A stretch of 40,547 nucleotides of DNA from Cylindrodendrum hubeiense (lineage: Eukaryota > Ascomycota > Sordariomycetes > Hypocreales > Nectriaceae). The stretch lies in contig JAANBB010000372.1 of NCBI GenBank assembly GCA_014621425.1, positions 1-40,547 on the forward strand. Direction: 5' to 3'. Positions 21,737 through 31,939 of the stretch are shown here, one piece after another. The position numbers were made by a program, and so were the translations under genes. The first letter of the stretch is position 1. The number at the start of each line of letters is the position of its first letter. A model generated the notes under the pieces. The model did no database searches. It was not told the origin of the DNA and saw only the letters and a program-made list of their open reading frames with translations.

Positions 21737-23274
21737 GAAGAAGAACTCCGGCCTCGTCTGCCAGAATAACCTCAGGATGCATTCCTGGCATGGCCGGTAG
21801 TATGTGCTAGATGAGCAGAAGCTTCACAGTCGCACCAAGCTGTAGGACCAACGTGGCAAACGCCGGACTAAATGAAGTATAAAGCGCCTACAGACTGAGG
21901 GCTCCGCTTGGCAGCTCCGATGTTCCTGCGGTGACAGTTGACAGGTGACGGGCGACGGCCAGCGACTGAGGCGAGAATCGCGCCAAGCTTCTTTTGCTTG
22001 GTGGACTATGTCATGGTGTTCCTGTACGACTGGCGCCTCGTCAACCCCATGGCACAGCCAACGGCTCGACGGCCAATGCTGTGGCTCCAGTGTCGTAGAC
22101 CGTACTTGGCATTTTCGGATGTGTAGCAAACAGTTGAATCCAGGTCACAACTCGGAGCGATTCTGAAGCATCAGGTGCAGCCCGAAAGAGATCCGTGCTG
22201 GTTTTGAGTTGACCACCAATGCTGCGCCAAGGCATCTGGATCTGGGTAGAGACTGGCCGAGGATGATATGGCGTAACGTGCGGGCGTACAGCTGAAGCCA
22301 CTGCCATCATGACGACCGACTCTGCCCAGGAGGCCGGGACTCCAGGACCAGGATTGGGTTCCCCCAGCCGTCCGGGTCAGGTTGTGCGAATTCCGATGAG
22401 GCAAGTGAGACAGAATGCTGGTGATGAATGAGGGGATGGAACACGGGCGGGCTGCTGCGGCCGAGGACTCACATTTACGCGCTCAGCACTCCCTGGCATT
22501 CAGTGAATTGCTAGGGTGCCCGAGGCGAAGGGATGCTGTCACGGCATGCTATATCATATCACTGGGCGCACTGATATATCGCACTCGTGTACTTGAAACC
22601 AGGGCTTTTGCCTTGACAGCCGGATGAGTGTGATGGTGACAAGTGGCGGCAGAGCCAGTATCCGAGCGGATGGGCTGCGTGCCCTGCCACACCGTGCTTT
22701 GGCTTGCGGACAGATTCCTAACTGCTGGGACAGCCCGTCAGGTGGCCAAAGCTGGCGAATGGGGGCGGGATTGACATCTGAAGACCTCATCTTGACAGAG
22801 ACATGTGTCGGGTCGGGGATGAGGGCTGCGGGGAATTACCATGTTGGTATTTCTGGGGAGCAGGCTAGGGATGGGATATGGAGATTAGCATCTTGTGGAA
22901 GTCTGGGATTGACAGTGCGGCGACGATTGTATCAGTAAGTTGGAGGAAATCACGGTGGGTGTGTGCTTCGCACACCGGGCGTGTTAGTCATGTCAACGGG
23001 GAGATCATGATTCAGAGAAGCCCTTGGCTGCCAACGTGTCTGACTGTCGGAACACCGACTGGTATGCAGGGCGGCATGGTTCGGAGGCCTTGCAAAGTTT
23101 AGTTTCTTTGGCCGGTCTCCCCAGGCCCTTGGTTTGGGGACGACGGCAAGACGGTTGAGAGACTTGTTTGCCGGCAGGCAGGAACAAGGAATGCCGCTTC
23201 AGGCAGCCCGGAGTTTTGGGCTGCCATGTCCATCGTAGGGCTTTGGTGGATGGGTGGCGCACACGGCATGAGGT

Positions 23275-23322
23275 GAAGGCGAAGGCGAAGGCGAAGGCGG
23301 AGGTGACCACGGAGGTGACCAC
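23275..23322 (+). repeat. Compound short tandem repeat
   Basis: Four copies of GAAGGC (23275-23298) run directly into two copies of GGAGGTGACCAC (23299-23322). Both units are multiples of three, so an open frame across them yields repeated dipeptides, but no gene is supported here. Confidence 0.85.
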
Positions 23323-23470
23323 GGAGGCTGGAGTATGGGATGAATTGTGGATGGCCGAGACGGACAAATGGATCAGTCAATGGGTCAGAAGCGGAAGCGA
23401 CCCTGTCTCATGCTGTGCGTTGCGTTGTCTGTCCGGGTAACTGCTTGTAGAGTTGCCTCCTGCGTTATGC

Positions 23471-23490
23471 TGTGCTGTGCTGTGCTGTGC
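23471..23490 (+). repeat. TGTGC microsatellite
   Basis: Four tandem copies of the pentamer TGTGC, continuing into a short TGC run (TGCTGCTG). Confidence 0.85.
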
Positions 23491-25263
23491 TGCTGCTGTT
23501 GGTGAGCGGGGACACCCATCTATCTGCACGAGGATCTGGATGAAGACCGGCGGCAGGTTGTAAGTGAAGTATACATGTACGCAGTAGAGGAGGGCTCCGT
23601 CAATCGGGACCGCTGACGAGATTCAAGACATGGCATGGAACAGGGAGCCGGCTCGGGGGATTCGGGGGCGCGCGCAAGACAGACAGACAGGTTCGGCAGG
23701 GAGGCCTGAAGGCACATATCCGTACAGGGACAGGAGGGACAGCAGGGACAGGAAGGACAGGAATGACACGATGCTGGCACTGTACATAATTCGCACACAC
23801 CTGGGTATAACAGGAGGGCCCTATGCCGTGGCGTACCTGAATCCCAATCACGGGCCTGGCAGCACGCACCTAGGTGGAAACCATGGTTGCGGACCACTGC
23901 CAGTTTGCTGCTGGAGCGCTGAGAGGCCCCGAGACTGGAGGCCCGCGCAGATGCCGCATCCAGGGCACCGGGTCTCCTTGGGATAGGCTGCTGGAAGCTT
24001 GAGGACAGCGCTGGATCAGCATCAGCTGTGGCGGATGGGCTTGGTTGGTTGTCCAAGCCCGGAGACACTTGCTCGCTTGCTGGCCATGTTCATGCGGGCA
24101 AAAAGGAGTCGAATCCGAATATTCTCTGATAACGGGCTTCTGACGGACGTGGTAGTGACATCCGAGTTGATCCTTCCGCTATTACTCTTCGAGCCGATCC
24201 CGGTGGTTCTTTGTCGAGCCGGGATGCAACTCTGCCCTGGGCACCCTCCCCCTATATTAACCAGCGCAACTCGACGCGGGCGCTGGGAACAGGGCCCTGT
24301 AATTGCTGGACCGCAGCCAACGCAATCACGTTACTTCCTGGAAGGAATTGCCCATACGAAGGCCGGGGCGGAACGATGTGAAACATGATAGTGTTGAGCC
24401 CCGTGGCGCCTCGGCTGTGGACCCTCTACGCATCTCAGGCTGGTCGCAGCACGGAGGGACTTCTTTAGCAGCGCGCTACGGCTCTGTTGGCGCCTCGGCT
24501 GAAGCAGTAGCTTGGTTAATTGGAGACGAGTACTCCGTGTGCGAAGCCCAGATGCATCATTAGAGAAGGTGAGACTGCCGACAGATAGCGTCGCCGCGCA
24601 CGCGGGCCCTAGCTCAAGATGACGAGATGGGCCGCACAGTGCCCGTAGTCAATTGCGCAAAGCCCTCGATCTGGACACTACAGTGTGGTGAGTCACGGCG
24701 CATGCACGGTGCAACACGCCGACGTTGTAAGCTGACCATACATAGTCATCCTCCGTCCCGGTAGGTTGGTAAGAGGATGAGGGAGGAGAATAAAACTGGA
24801 CTGGGTGTCTTGAATTATTCCTTCCGAACCTGTCCGTCGCTCAATGAGGACAGGCTGCCAAGTTGGCGGCGAATAGAATGTGCATCGAAGTTGAGGACCT
24901 GGCGGCCTGGGACTGGCGGGGAGTCTTCACTCCGCAGGTACGGAGTACGGCTGCAGCACACATTGCTGTAGCCGGGGGACAACAAGCCTGGGTCGGCCCG
25001 TCCGGTCTGGCGGTTTCCCTGCGACTGCTGCTGTTTTGCGTCCGTTTTGGCTCCCTCTCCGGCCGAACCGATCCAGTTATCAATCTGGAAGCAGGCCAAG
25101 AGCTGCGAGCGTGGGAACCAGGGACTGCGCATCAGGGTCGGTACATTGGACAAGAGAGCGGGATAGTGGACCGTAGACTTTGCCGTGCAGGCTGGAGCTG
25201 GGTGCGTGGCTGGACTCGAACAATGAGTGGCGGCCGATACGGGCGTGGTGAACAATTACTATG

Positions 25264-25275
25264 TACTACGTAGTA
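25264..25275. repeat. 12 bp perfect palindrome
   Basis: TACTACGTAGTA is a perfect palindrome in the gene-poor region upstream of veA, with a related ACATACGTAGTACG near 26031. It could be a binding site for a dimeric factor or chance. Confidence 0.4.
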
Positions 25276-27416
25276 GGACCTGGCTGGCCCCCCCTCCCTG
25301 GCCTTTTTGCATCACTGCATGTGCATTGCAGGAGCACCAGCAGTTGCAGATGTGAACATATCAGCGTTCAGCATAGTGTATCCCAGCTTGTAGGCAGCAG
25401 AATCGAGCCAGCCAGCATGTCATCTACGAAAAGTGCATTTCCACGGTAGTACTCGGTACGGATGGGAGTGCTTGCCAGGCACATCGCTTCGCCGCCATCG
25501 TGCCAGATATGGGGCCATGGCTGAGAGCGGCGAGTGCCGCGCACTGTCAAGAGGAGCCCGTTGAGGACAGTGTCAAAAAGCATGTACAAGAAACGGTACG
25601 GGGAGGGATCGGGGGAAGGAACAAGGGAGATTGGGAGGACGGCAGAGTGAGAGAAGAGAAGACATGAGTGGGCGACGGATAGGGACTAGCGCCCCGCTAG
25701 CCTCGAGGATCCCGCCCGCCGGGTCCTGCATCCCGCGTCTCTAGTGTGGCGCTAGGCTACAGTCGGAACTGCCCCAGGGCCAACCATTCCCTCCCGGGTA
25801 GAGAGGCCGATCAGTGATATGGGGCAACTCAGATACGGTCCACGGGACGGGGACGGGGACGGGGAGGCGGGAGACGGGGGATTCTTTTGCGGGAAGAGAC
25901 GACAAGCGAGTGCGAGGGGGACAGAGCCGCCCAGCCAGCCAGCGAGCGGCAGAGACAGCGAAATATTGAGTGATGGTCGGGGGTCGGGGCCTTTTCCGCG
26001 TCGGTCATGACTGAAAGTGCAGAGCAAATCACATACGTAGTACGCAGTCTTCTCAGCCACTACGTCAGCCGCTGCGACTGCCACCCACTGCCATCCACAG
26101 CCATCCCCTAGCTACATGTTCCGTCAGCGTGATTGCTTTCTTTTTCTGTGGGGAAGGAAAGGGGAGGAAAGGCAAGGTGGCAGGGGAGGAAAAAAGGAAG
26201 TGGGTGTGCTGCAGAATGTCTCTTTGGCATGCACGGTATCACATTGTTTCTAGATTTTCTTTCCATCGGGCTCCTTTCGATCCTGAGCGGCAGCGGCAGC
26301 GGCTGCTTGCTCTTCGTGTTCCGTGGTGCTTGCGTCGTGATTGCGTTGTGCGGGCGGATGTCGCAGCTGTTGGCTGGTATCACCGATGCACCCTGGCTCG
26401 TCCGCTCTGCACCCACCGGCCATGGGTCCCAGCTAGCGCGGGGCCGGGGGGGAGAGCAGAGTGGCCTGGTGGCCCAGGAGGTGGGCAAGTGGGCAGTGGG
26501 TAGGCGTTCGATGGGCAGTGAAGATGGTCTAGGGTGCGCTGGTGGCCAGTCGTTGGGGCTCTTGACTGACCCGTCGCGTGCCCGGTCCCGGGACGATGCG
26601 TCGATGGATCGCTGGAAGCGACGCACCAGCGACGCCGTGGCGACGCTAGAGGAGGCGACACTCAAGTCCGACGGCGTGGGTGGTGGGCCTGGTAAGCCCA
26701 AAGAGGGATCGCGACGGGTCGCCGGGGAGGGCGGCCCAGCGATGTGATAGGCTTCCGCCCAGTCCCAGCTGCTGGAGCCGATGGAGCCCGTGGAAGCCTT
26801 GGGATACGCTAGCAACCAACAGGTCTTGCAACCTCCGACACCCCAGTCCGTCGACGTCCTTGTCACGTCCTTGTCAGCACCTGTCGTCGTCCTCTCACGG
26901 CCCTTGCAACGCGCATCCAGCGCCCGCGGAGCCCGCCACAGGCTGTGTGTATCCCAGCTGATCCCACGCTCCCCACTGCTCGGCCCCCCCTGCGCCCGTT
27001 GCGGCGTGTCGCTTCCTTTGCCGGGACGTCTGCCCCTTCGCTTGGTACCGATTCCTGGGCGCTGGGTGCTGCCAGGCGCTGTCAGGGCCTGTGAGGTACG
27101 AGATACAGAGACGACGCCAGGCCGCCCAGGGCCCGCCCAGGGCCGTCCGCGGACATACAGGGCACGCCCGTAGGGATCTCTCCACTGGGAAAGTGCTGCC
27201 ACTCCGCCGAGGCACAGGCCACTGGGCGCTGATTCTTGCCTCTAGGAGACTCGCTCCGGGCCGGATCTGTCGCTGGCTGCCAGTGATTGATTGTGCCGTG
27301 GCCCAGGTGGCCGCTTCTTGTCTCATCTCTGCTCCTCCTGTTGCCTCCACCAGCGCCGCCCATGCACGCACCCCAGTCCCCAGTCCCCTTGCCCTGCCTG
27401 GCCCTGTCTGGCCCTG

Positions 27417-27444
<28 letters not shown>
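27417..27444 (+). repeat. TGTC microsatellite
   Basis: Seven perfect tandem copies of TGTC inside a CT-rich tract about 1.2 kb upstream of the veA start codon. It is likely variable in length between strains. Confidence 0.9.
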
Positions 27445-27448
<4 letters not shown>

Positions 27449-27833
27449 CTTTGCCTGCCTCTGCCCCCCGAAGAAAATAATCGAGAACCCACTTTCCATC
27501 GCGCCGCGGCAGACCCGCAGCGAGCAAGACATTCACAGCTCGGTTTGGACGCTGCCCATGAGCCCAGAGCAAGGCCAAAGGGCTCTCTCTCCAAGGCGGC
27601 GGATCCAAAGTTTGGATTGCAACCGGGAAGCGCCTCTGGACGACTCGACCGGGCCAGCAACCAACAAAGCAGATCCCAAGCCTGATCAGGGTGGGCTCTC
27701 TTTTAACTCTGGCTCAGCCAGCCCAGCGATCGATCCGTCTCCCTGGCGGCGGACTCCATGACTCCCGAACTCCCGGCTTCCCTGCGAACGGCCAACCCTA
27801 TTCGCGCTTGGCGGGCAGCGTCACCCACACTGA

Positions 27834-27860
27834 CCACGCTGGGCCACGCTGGGCCACGCT
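27834..27860 (+). repeat. 10 bp tandem repeat
   Basis: The unit GGGCCACGCT occurs twice in tandem (27841-27850, 27851-27860), preceded by a partial copy CCACGCT. Confidence 0.75.
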
Positions 27861-28398
27861 CGCCCACTCAAGGCGTACCCAAACGTACCAGGCGTTCGAG
27901 TCAGCTGTACCGAATCCAGGCACTCGGGCCTTTCAGCCATTTTGCCTTTCCACCCCGAAATCCCACATCTCGCTGCCAATCCCGTTTCCCAGTCCTCTCG
28001 TCCAGTCCTCGCCCAGTCCTCAGTCCATCCACCCCGGCCCTCGTTCGCTGCCCCCGACGCCTGAGCCCTGCTCCTGAACCCCAGTGGCCTCCCAGCCCAG
28101 TACATGTACCTACCTAGCCCATGCCTAGCCATACCCAGCCCATACCCAGCCCAGCACCCTGCTCCCAGCACCTAGCCCAGCCAGTGCGCCCACTGTGCCC
28201 GTCCTGGTCGGTACCTCGTCCCTCTCGTCCTCCTCTTCATCACCTCCGCCCCCGGCCACTCTCGTCCCTCCCGCTCCTCCTCTTCCATATCACGACTGGG
28301 TCGCGTTGAGAAACACGTTCCCGCCTTCCTTCTTCTTTCGACGACTCGACCTCCGTGACTTTGATTGAACTTGTCTGGCTTGGGTGACGCTTCAAAGG

Positions 28399-28534
28399 GT
28401 AAGTCTGGTAGACATTCCAACGGCCGAGCCCGCTCCCTTGGGTCCCATCATATTAGACTTCCCCAGCGACTTCGTTCGCATGCACTTTCACACCCGTTTC
28501 TCACCGCGGATGACTGACTTCGCGCGTCCTGTAG
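28399..28534 (+). other. Probable 5' UTR intron of veA
   Basis: GTAAGT at 28399 and an acceptor CTGTAG ending at 28534, with a branch-like TGACTGAC about 15-20 nt before the acceptor, define a 136 nt intron. Its removal deletes two upstream ATGs (28479 and 28509). Both are in frame with VeA, with no stop between them and the main ATG, and removal leaves the ATG at 28639 as the first in the leader. 5' UTR introns and alternative leaders are known for veA in Aspergillus nidulans. Confidence 0.6.
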
Positions 28535-28638
28535 GCCTGATACCCCAATCCATCACCACTCCTTTCGAGCCTCACCGAGCGCCCACCGAGCGCCCACCTC
28601 CAGGACTCGCTCCTTCACCCATCTCCTCAACCGACATC

Positions 28639-30062
28639 ATGGCGACTCCTTCAGCAATTCCTACCAACGCCCTGCGGGACACCGTTGCCCGAGTTCACCG
28701 GGTAACTCGAGGAAACCGCAGCCTCTGGTACCAGATGACCGTCTTGCAACAGCCTGAACGAGCCCGAGCTTGTGGATCTGGAATGAAGGGTAAGCCGTCA
28801 GCAAGAGGCGAAAGCAGCATTCATTATGCCCAGCCTCTTATTCGCAGTCTCCTCGGTGCTAACTTAGAGTAGCCAACAGCGACCGCCGACCCGTCGATCC
28901 TCCTCCCGTTGTCGAACTCCGAATCATTGAAGGCCCCAGTGTGGAAGAGGGCAAGGACATTACTTTTGACTACAACGCCAACTTCTTTCTCTACGCCAGT
29001 CTGGAGCATGCCCGCCCATTAGCCCATGGCCGTGTTCAGACCCCTGCGACCAACAACCCGCCCATTCTGACTGGAGTTCCTGCCTCCGGCATGGCCTATC
29101 TCGACCGCCCGACGGAGGCTGGCTACTTCATTTTCCCCGATCTCTCTGTTCGCCACGAGGGCCGATACCGCCTGACATTTAGCCTGTTCGAGACGACCAA
29201 GGAAGAGAAGGATTTTGACCTGGAGCCTACCGATGGCGATCTCCCCCCTGGTGTTGATTGGAGGATGGAAATCAAGACGCTGCCCTTCAGCGTATTCAGC
29301 GCCAAGAAGTTCCCCGGCCTCATGGAGAGCACCCAGCTCAGCAAGACCGTTGCCGACCAGGGCTGCCGTGTCCGAATTCGCCGTGATGTCCGCATGAGGA
29401 AGCGTGATGGCAAGTCTGGAGGTAGCTACGAGCGCCGCGAGGAGGAGTATGCCCGTCGAAGAACCGCCACCCCTGTCGCAGAGGATCCTCATAGTCTTCG
29501 GGCCCGATCTCTCAGCAACTCGAGCGAGCAGCGTGCTGCCTACCCAGAGCCCCAGCGCAGACCATCAGTTGTCGAGAACTACCCGCCTCCGCCCCCGCCT
29601 CCTTCATACGAGCCAAGCTCAGCTGGACCCCGTCACTTGTCGTTTGGCGACTCTGCAGGCCCTCAGTATCCTGCTCCTCGTCAATATGCGCCTCAACCCA
29701 GCGCGCAAATGGCACCTGTGTCAGCCACCAGCCACTACACCCCGGCGAGCCAGTCACCTTACCCAAAGCCGGAGCCAGCAACCTACGGATTCCCCAGCCG
29801 CAACCTCCCTCCCGCATGCCCGTCACCCGTCCCCCCGATGAAGCAAGACGTTTACGATCGACGACAATCCAACGCTGGTTATGTCCCACCATCGCCTTCT
29901 GTTTATTCAAATGAGGGCCACTCCCGACGCGAGTCTCATCATTCGTATCCGCCTACTCCTGTGACGGCGCACCCGCCCCGGCCTCATATCCAGACGCAGC
30001 AGACTCTCCCACCCCTGAAGATCTCGGCGCTCATGTCACCGCTTCCACCGATTGAGGCATAG
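28639..30062 (+). CDS. Velvet complex regulator VeA, ends at an unexpected TAG
   Basis: Two exons, 28639-28789 and 28873-30062, give 446 aa as written. The intron (GTAAGC...GTAG, 83 nt) splits the codon after Lys50. The N-terminus has the VeA hallmark [20 protein letters not shown]. The velvet domain runs to about residue 230, with [40 protein letters not shown] and [13 protein letters not shown]. The rest is a Pro/Ser/Tyr-rich disordered tail containing [18 protein letters not shown]. VeA bridges VelB and LaeA in the nucleus in the dark and controls sexual development and secondary metabolism. The stop TAG at 30060-30062 falls where homologues, as I remember them, have a Gln codon, and the frame continues open for 73 codons. 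The product would lack about 74 C-terminal residues. It could be a true mutation, an assembly error or a readthrough site. The start is set by the leader intron and conserved N-terminus. Confidence 0.9.
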
Positions 30063-30284
30063 ACGGACCCCTTCCCCGAGCCTCCTCTGATTTCCGTCGG
30101 TGGCAAGCGCAAGCACGAGATTGTGTTCTCTCAGAGCACTACGCCGCTTCACAACGGCCAGCGCCAGCTTGACCCTCACTACGGCATCGGCCGTCGTGGA
30201 GTTACTCCTGAACCTGATCAAGGCATGTACTCTCGAGCTGATGGTAAGATTGGTGTGGTGACTTTCAACCAATATCAGTCATGA
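30063..30284 (+). pseudogene. Untranslated or readthrough VeA C-terminal segment
   Basis: In the same frame as veA and directly after its TAG, 73 sense codons lead to TGA at 30282-30284. They read as a VeA C-terminus: [20 protein letters not shown], then [17 protein letters not shown], a Gly/Arg patch and a final VVTFNQYQS. The basic KRKH could add nuclear-localisation signal. No second stop or frameshift has built up, so the lesion, if real, is recent or the segment is still used. Confidence 0.8.
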
Positions 30285-31939
30285 TGGGCTAGTGTGACTT
30301 GCATACCCAGGATTGAATGACTTTGCTGGGTCGGTCCGACGAGGCGTTCCGGCGCTGCGTATTTCTAACCTCCCTTACAAAATCCGGATGGGGGTGGACG
30401 GCATAAGCGGTCATGGTTGAGGAGTTGAGGCGCAATGGTCTTTCTGCCTGCCTTTTACGGGTCCCCAAGCTACAAGGCGCGGGACGATTTATGGAACCCG
30501 ATGATCGGGTCACTTCTACTGAAGTGTCTTTTCGACGATGTTGGCCGAGTTTGGTTGATTGGAAACGACTGCGGAGTACAACGACCATTAACACACCAAT
30601 CTATGACATGCCCCGTTGTGTCTTATTTCCTCTTGTCCTACCTACTCTCCCTTTTGGAATTTTCATAGCAGTTTTTGCGCTCTTCAATTCTTGGTTATGA
30701 CTATCTATCTTACACTTTTCATGGATTGCGAGCAAACGCAAAATACGTTCATCTTTAGGGAGTTACAAGCTTGCTACTCAAGACGGCTGAACGCCATCGG
30801 CTTATCTGGCTGATAACGTTCTCAGTTGAGAGGATAGGGGAGGCGTGCTACCAGGTCATTGCCGCCCCGGAATGGGTTTGATTGCCGAGAAGGCCCGGAG
30901 TTTGGTTGGGTTGCTGTGTTTCGCGGCGATAGTAATTTACAAGGGTTAAAATAAGTCTGCGGTGTCCCTATGCAAATGATGATCCCTGCCTGTGTTGTTT
31001 CCATAGATGTGAGAGCAAGACAAGACTTGGTGAGGAAGTGGATTCGGCAGTGGTTCTGCCTAAAGAATTGAGCCGCCCAGCCGAAATGTGATAATGGGTC
31101 ATCGAGAGACATGCAGTAAGGGGAAGACATGTTGATGCATTCGGGGCGGGGCGGTGGAGACGGAATATAATCACATTCATCACTGTGGGCATGCATGTGG
31201 ATGAAGACTATTCATTGAGGCGTGCCTCGGTAGTATGGGATACGAGAGCAAGTATGGATGCAAGACAGGCGCAATCCGGGGGGCAGAACCGAACTGAGAA
31301 GGATTGTGACAGTCATGATACTAATCTGGGTATGCAAGGTAGCAAGGTAGCCAGAGAGACAACCACAGCAACCAACAGGAGACAGACGGGCCACAAGATG
31401 CAGGGCAGCGAGGTCCTTGACTTCAAATAAATTAATGAGATCCATTGTTGTGCATTTGCGATGTGTTTTCCCCTGCTCGCGTTGCAGCTTGCCCCGGTAC
31501 GTACCGGCTCCCCGTTCCAACCCCGGTCGGCGCTGCAGGTACTGTCTGTAGCAGGAGCGAGGGGTTGATGGCCCATTGTGGTTGCCCGTTGCCCGTCCCG
31601 CTCCTGCATGATTTCCCCATTGTTAGTGCGCTTCCTTCCGTTGCCGTGGTGAAGTCACGTGGCTATCACCACATCAACAAAGCACCCACCTTGGCCACTA
31701 CCGGCTGACGACGCATTGGGACTGAGCGTACTCAAACATGCATCACCAGTGAATACAGACCAAAAAACCCTTGGAAGCTGATCAATTCCATTCTCGAATT
31801 GTCGAACAGACGCTACGACTCGTACACGTGCCGAGTTGACACACAAACAAACCCGTGGACATGCCACCTCGACAACACTCACACGCTTACACCACATAAA
31901 CACACCTACACACGATTCCTCAACCATAAACACGACCAA
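30285..31939. other. Intergenic region between veA and the unknown gene
   Basis: About 1.65 kb with the veA 3' flank and the promoter and leader of the next plus-strand gene. Open frames are short and unrecognised. The last 150 bp are rich in CACA-type sequence just before the next ATG. No RNA gene or element seen. Confidence 0.5.

Larger units (their letters stand above)
19623..28398. other. Long gene-poor region upstream of veA
   Basis: About 8.8 kb without a coding gene I can support. Many overlapping GC-driven open frames exist on both strands, but the long ones (for example 26108-27202 minus and 26133-26747 plus) open with GTG or TTG, lack an early ATG, show no domains and are rich in Arg/Pro/Ser/Gly. 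The region includes several short tandem repeats (21665, 23275, 23471, 27417 and 27834). The last 400 bp before veA are strongly pyrimidine-rich, as expected for its promoter and leader. It may hold distal regulatory DNA or long non-coding RNAs. Confidence 0.55.

Noticed and set aside
23520..24068. 182-codon minus-strand Ser/Cys/Pro-rich frame
   Set aside because: Opens with GTG; the Cys-Pro-Ser run comes from a GGACAG-like simple repeat near 23727-23767.
25150..25240. tRNA-like B box (GTTCGAGTCC) on the minus strand
   Set aside because: The flanking bases do not form a T stem, and no A box, anticodon stem or acceptor stem fits around it.
26108..27202. 364-codon minus-strand open frame upstream of veA
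   Set aside because: It opens with GTG and has no ATG until about 50 codons from its end. Composition is low-complexity Arg/Pro/Ser/Gly, no domain is visible, and a comparable frame runs on the other strand, typical of chance frames in GC-rich DNA.
19623..28398. Transposon or biosynthetic cluster in the long gene-free region
   Set aside because: No terminal repeats, transposase or polymerase motifs, and no PKS, NRPS, terpene or transporter sequence seen in any frame.
28639..30284. Repeat-induced point mutation as cause of the veA TAG
   Set aside because: The change is in a CpA context, but the rest of veA is GC-rich and intact with no cluster of C-to-T changes, and the region is not duplicated in the window. 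A single point mutation or read error is simpler.
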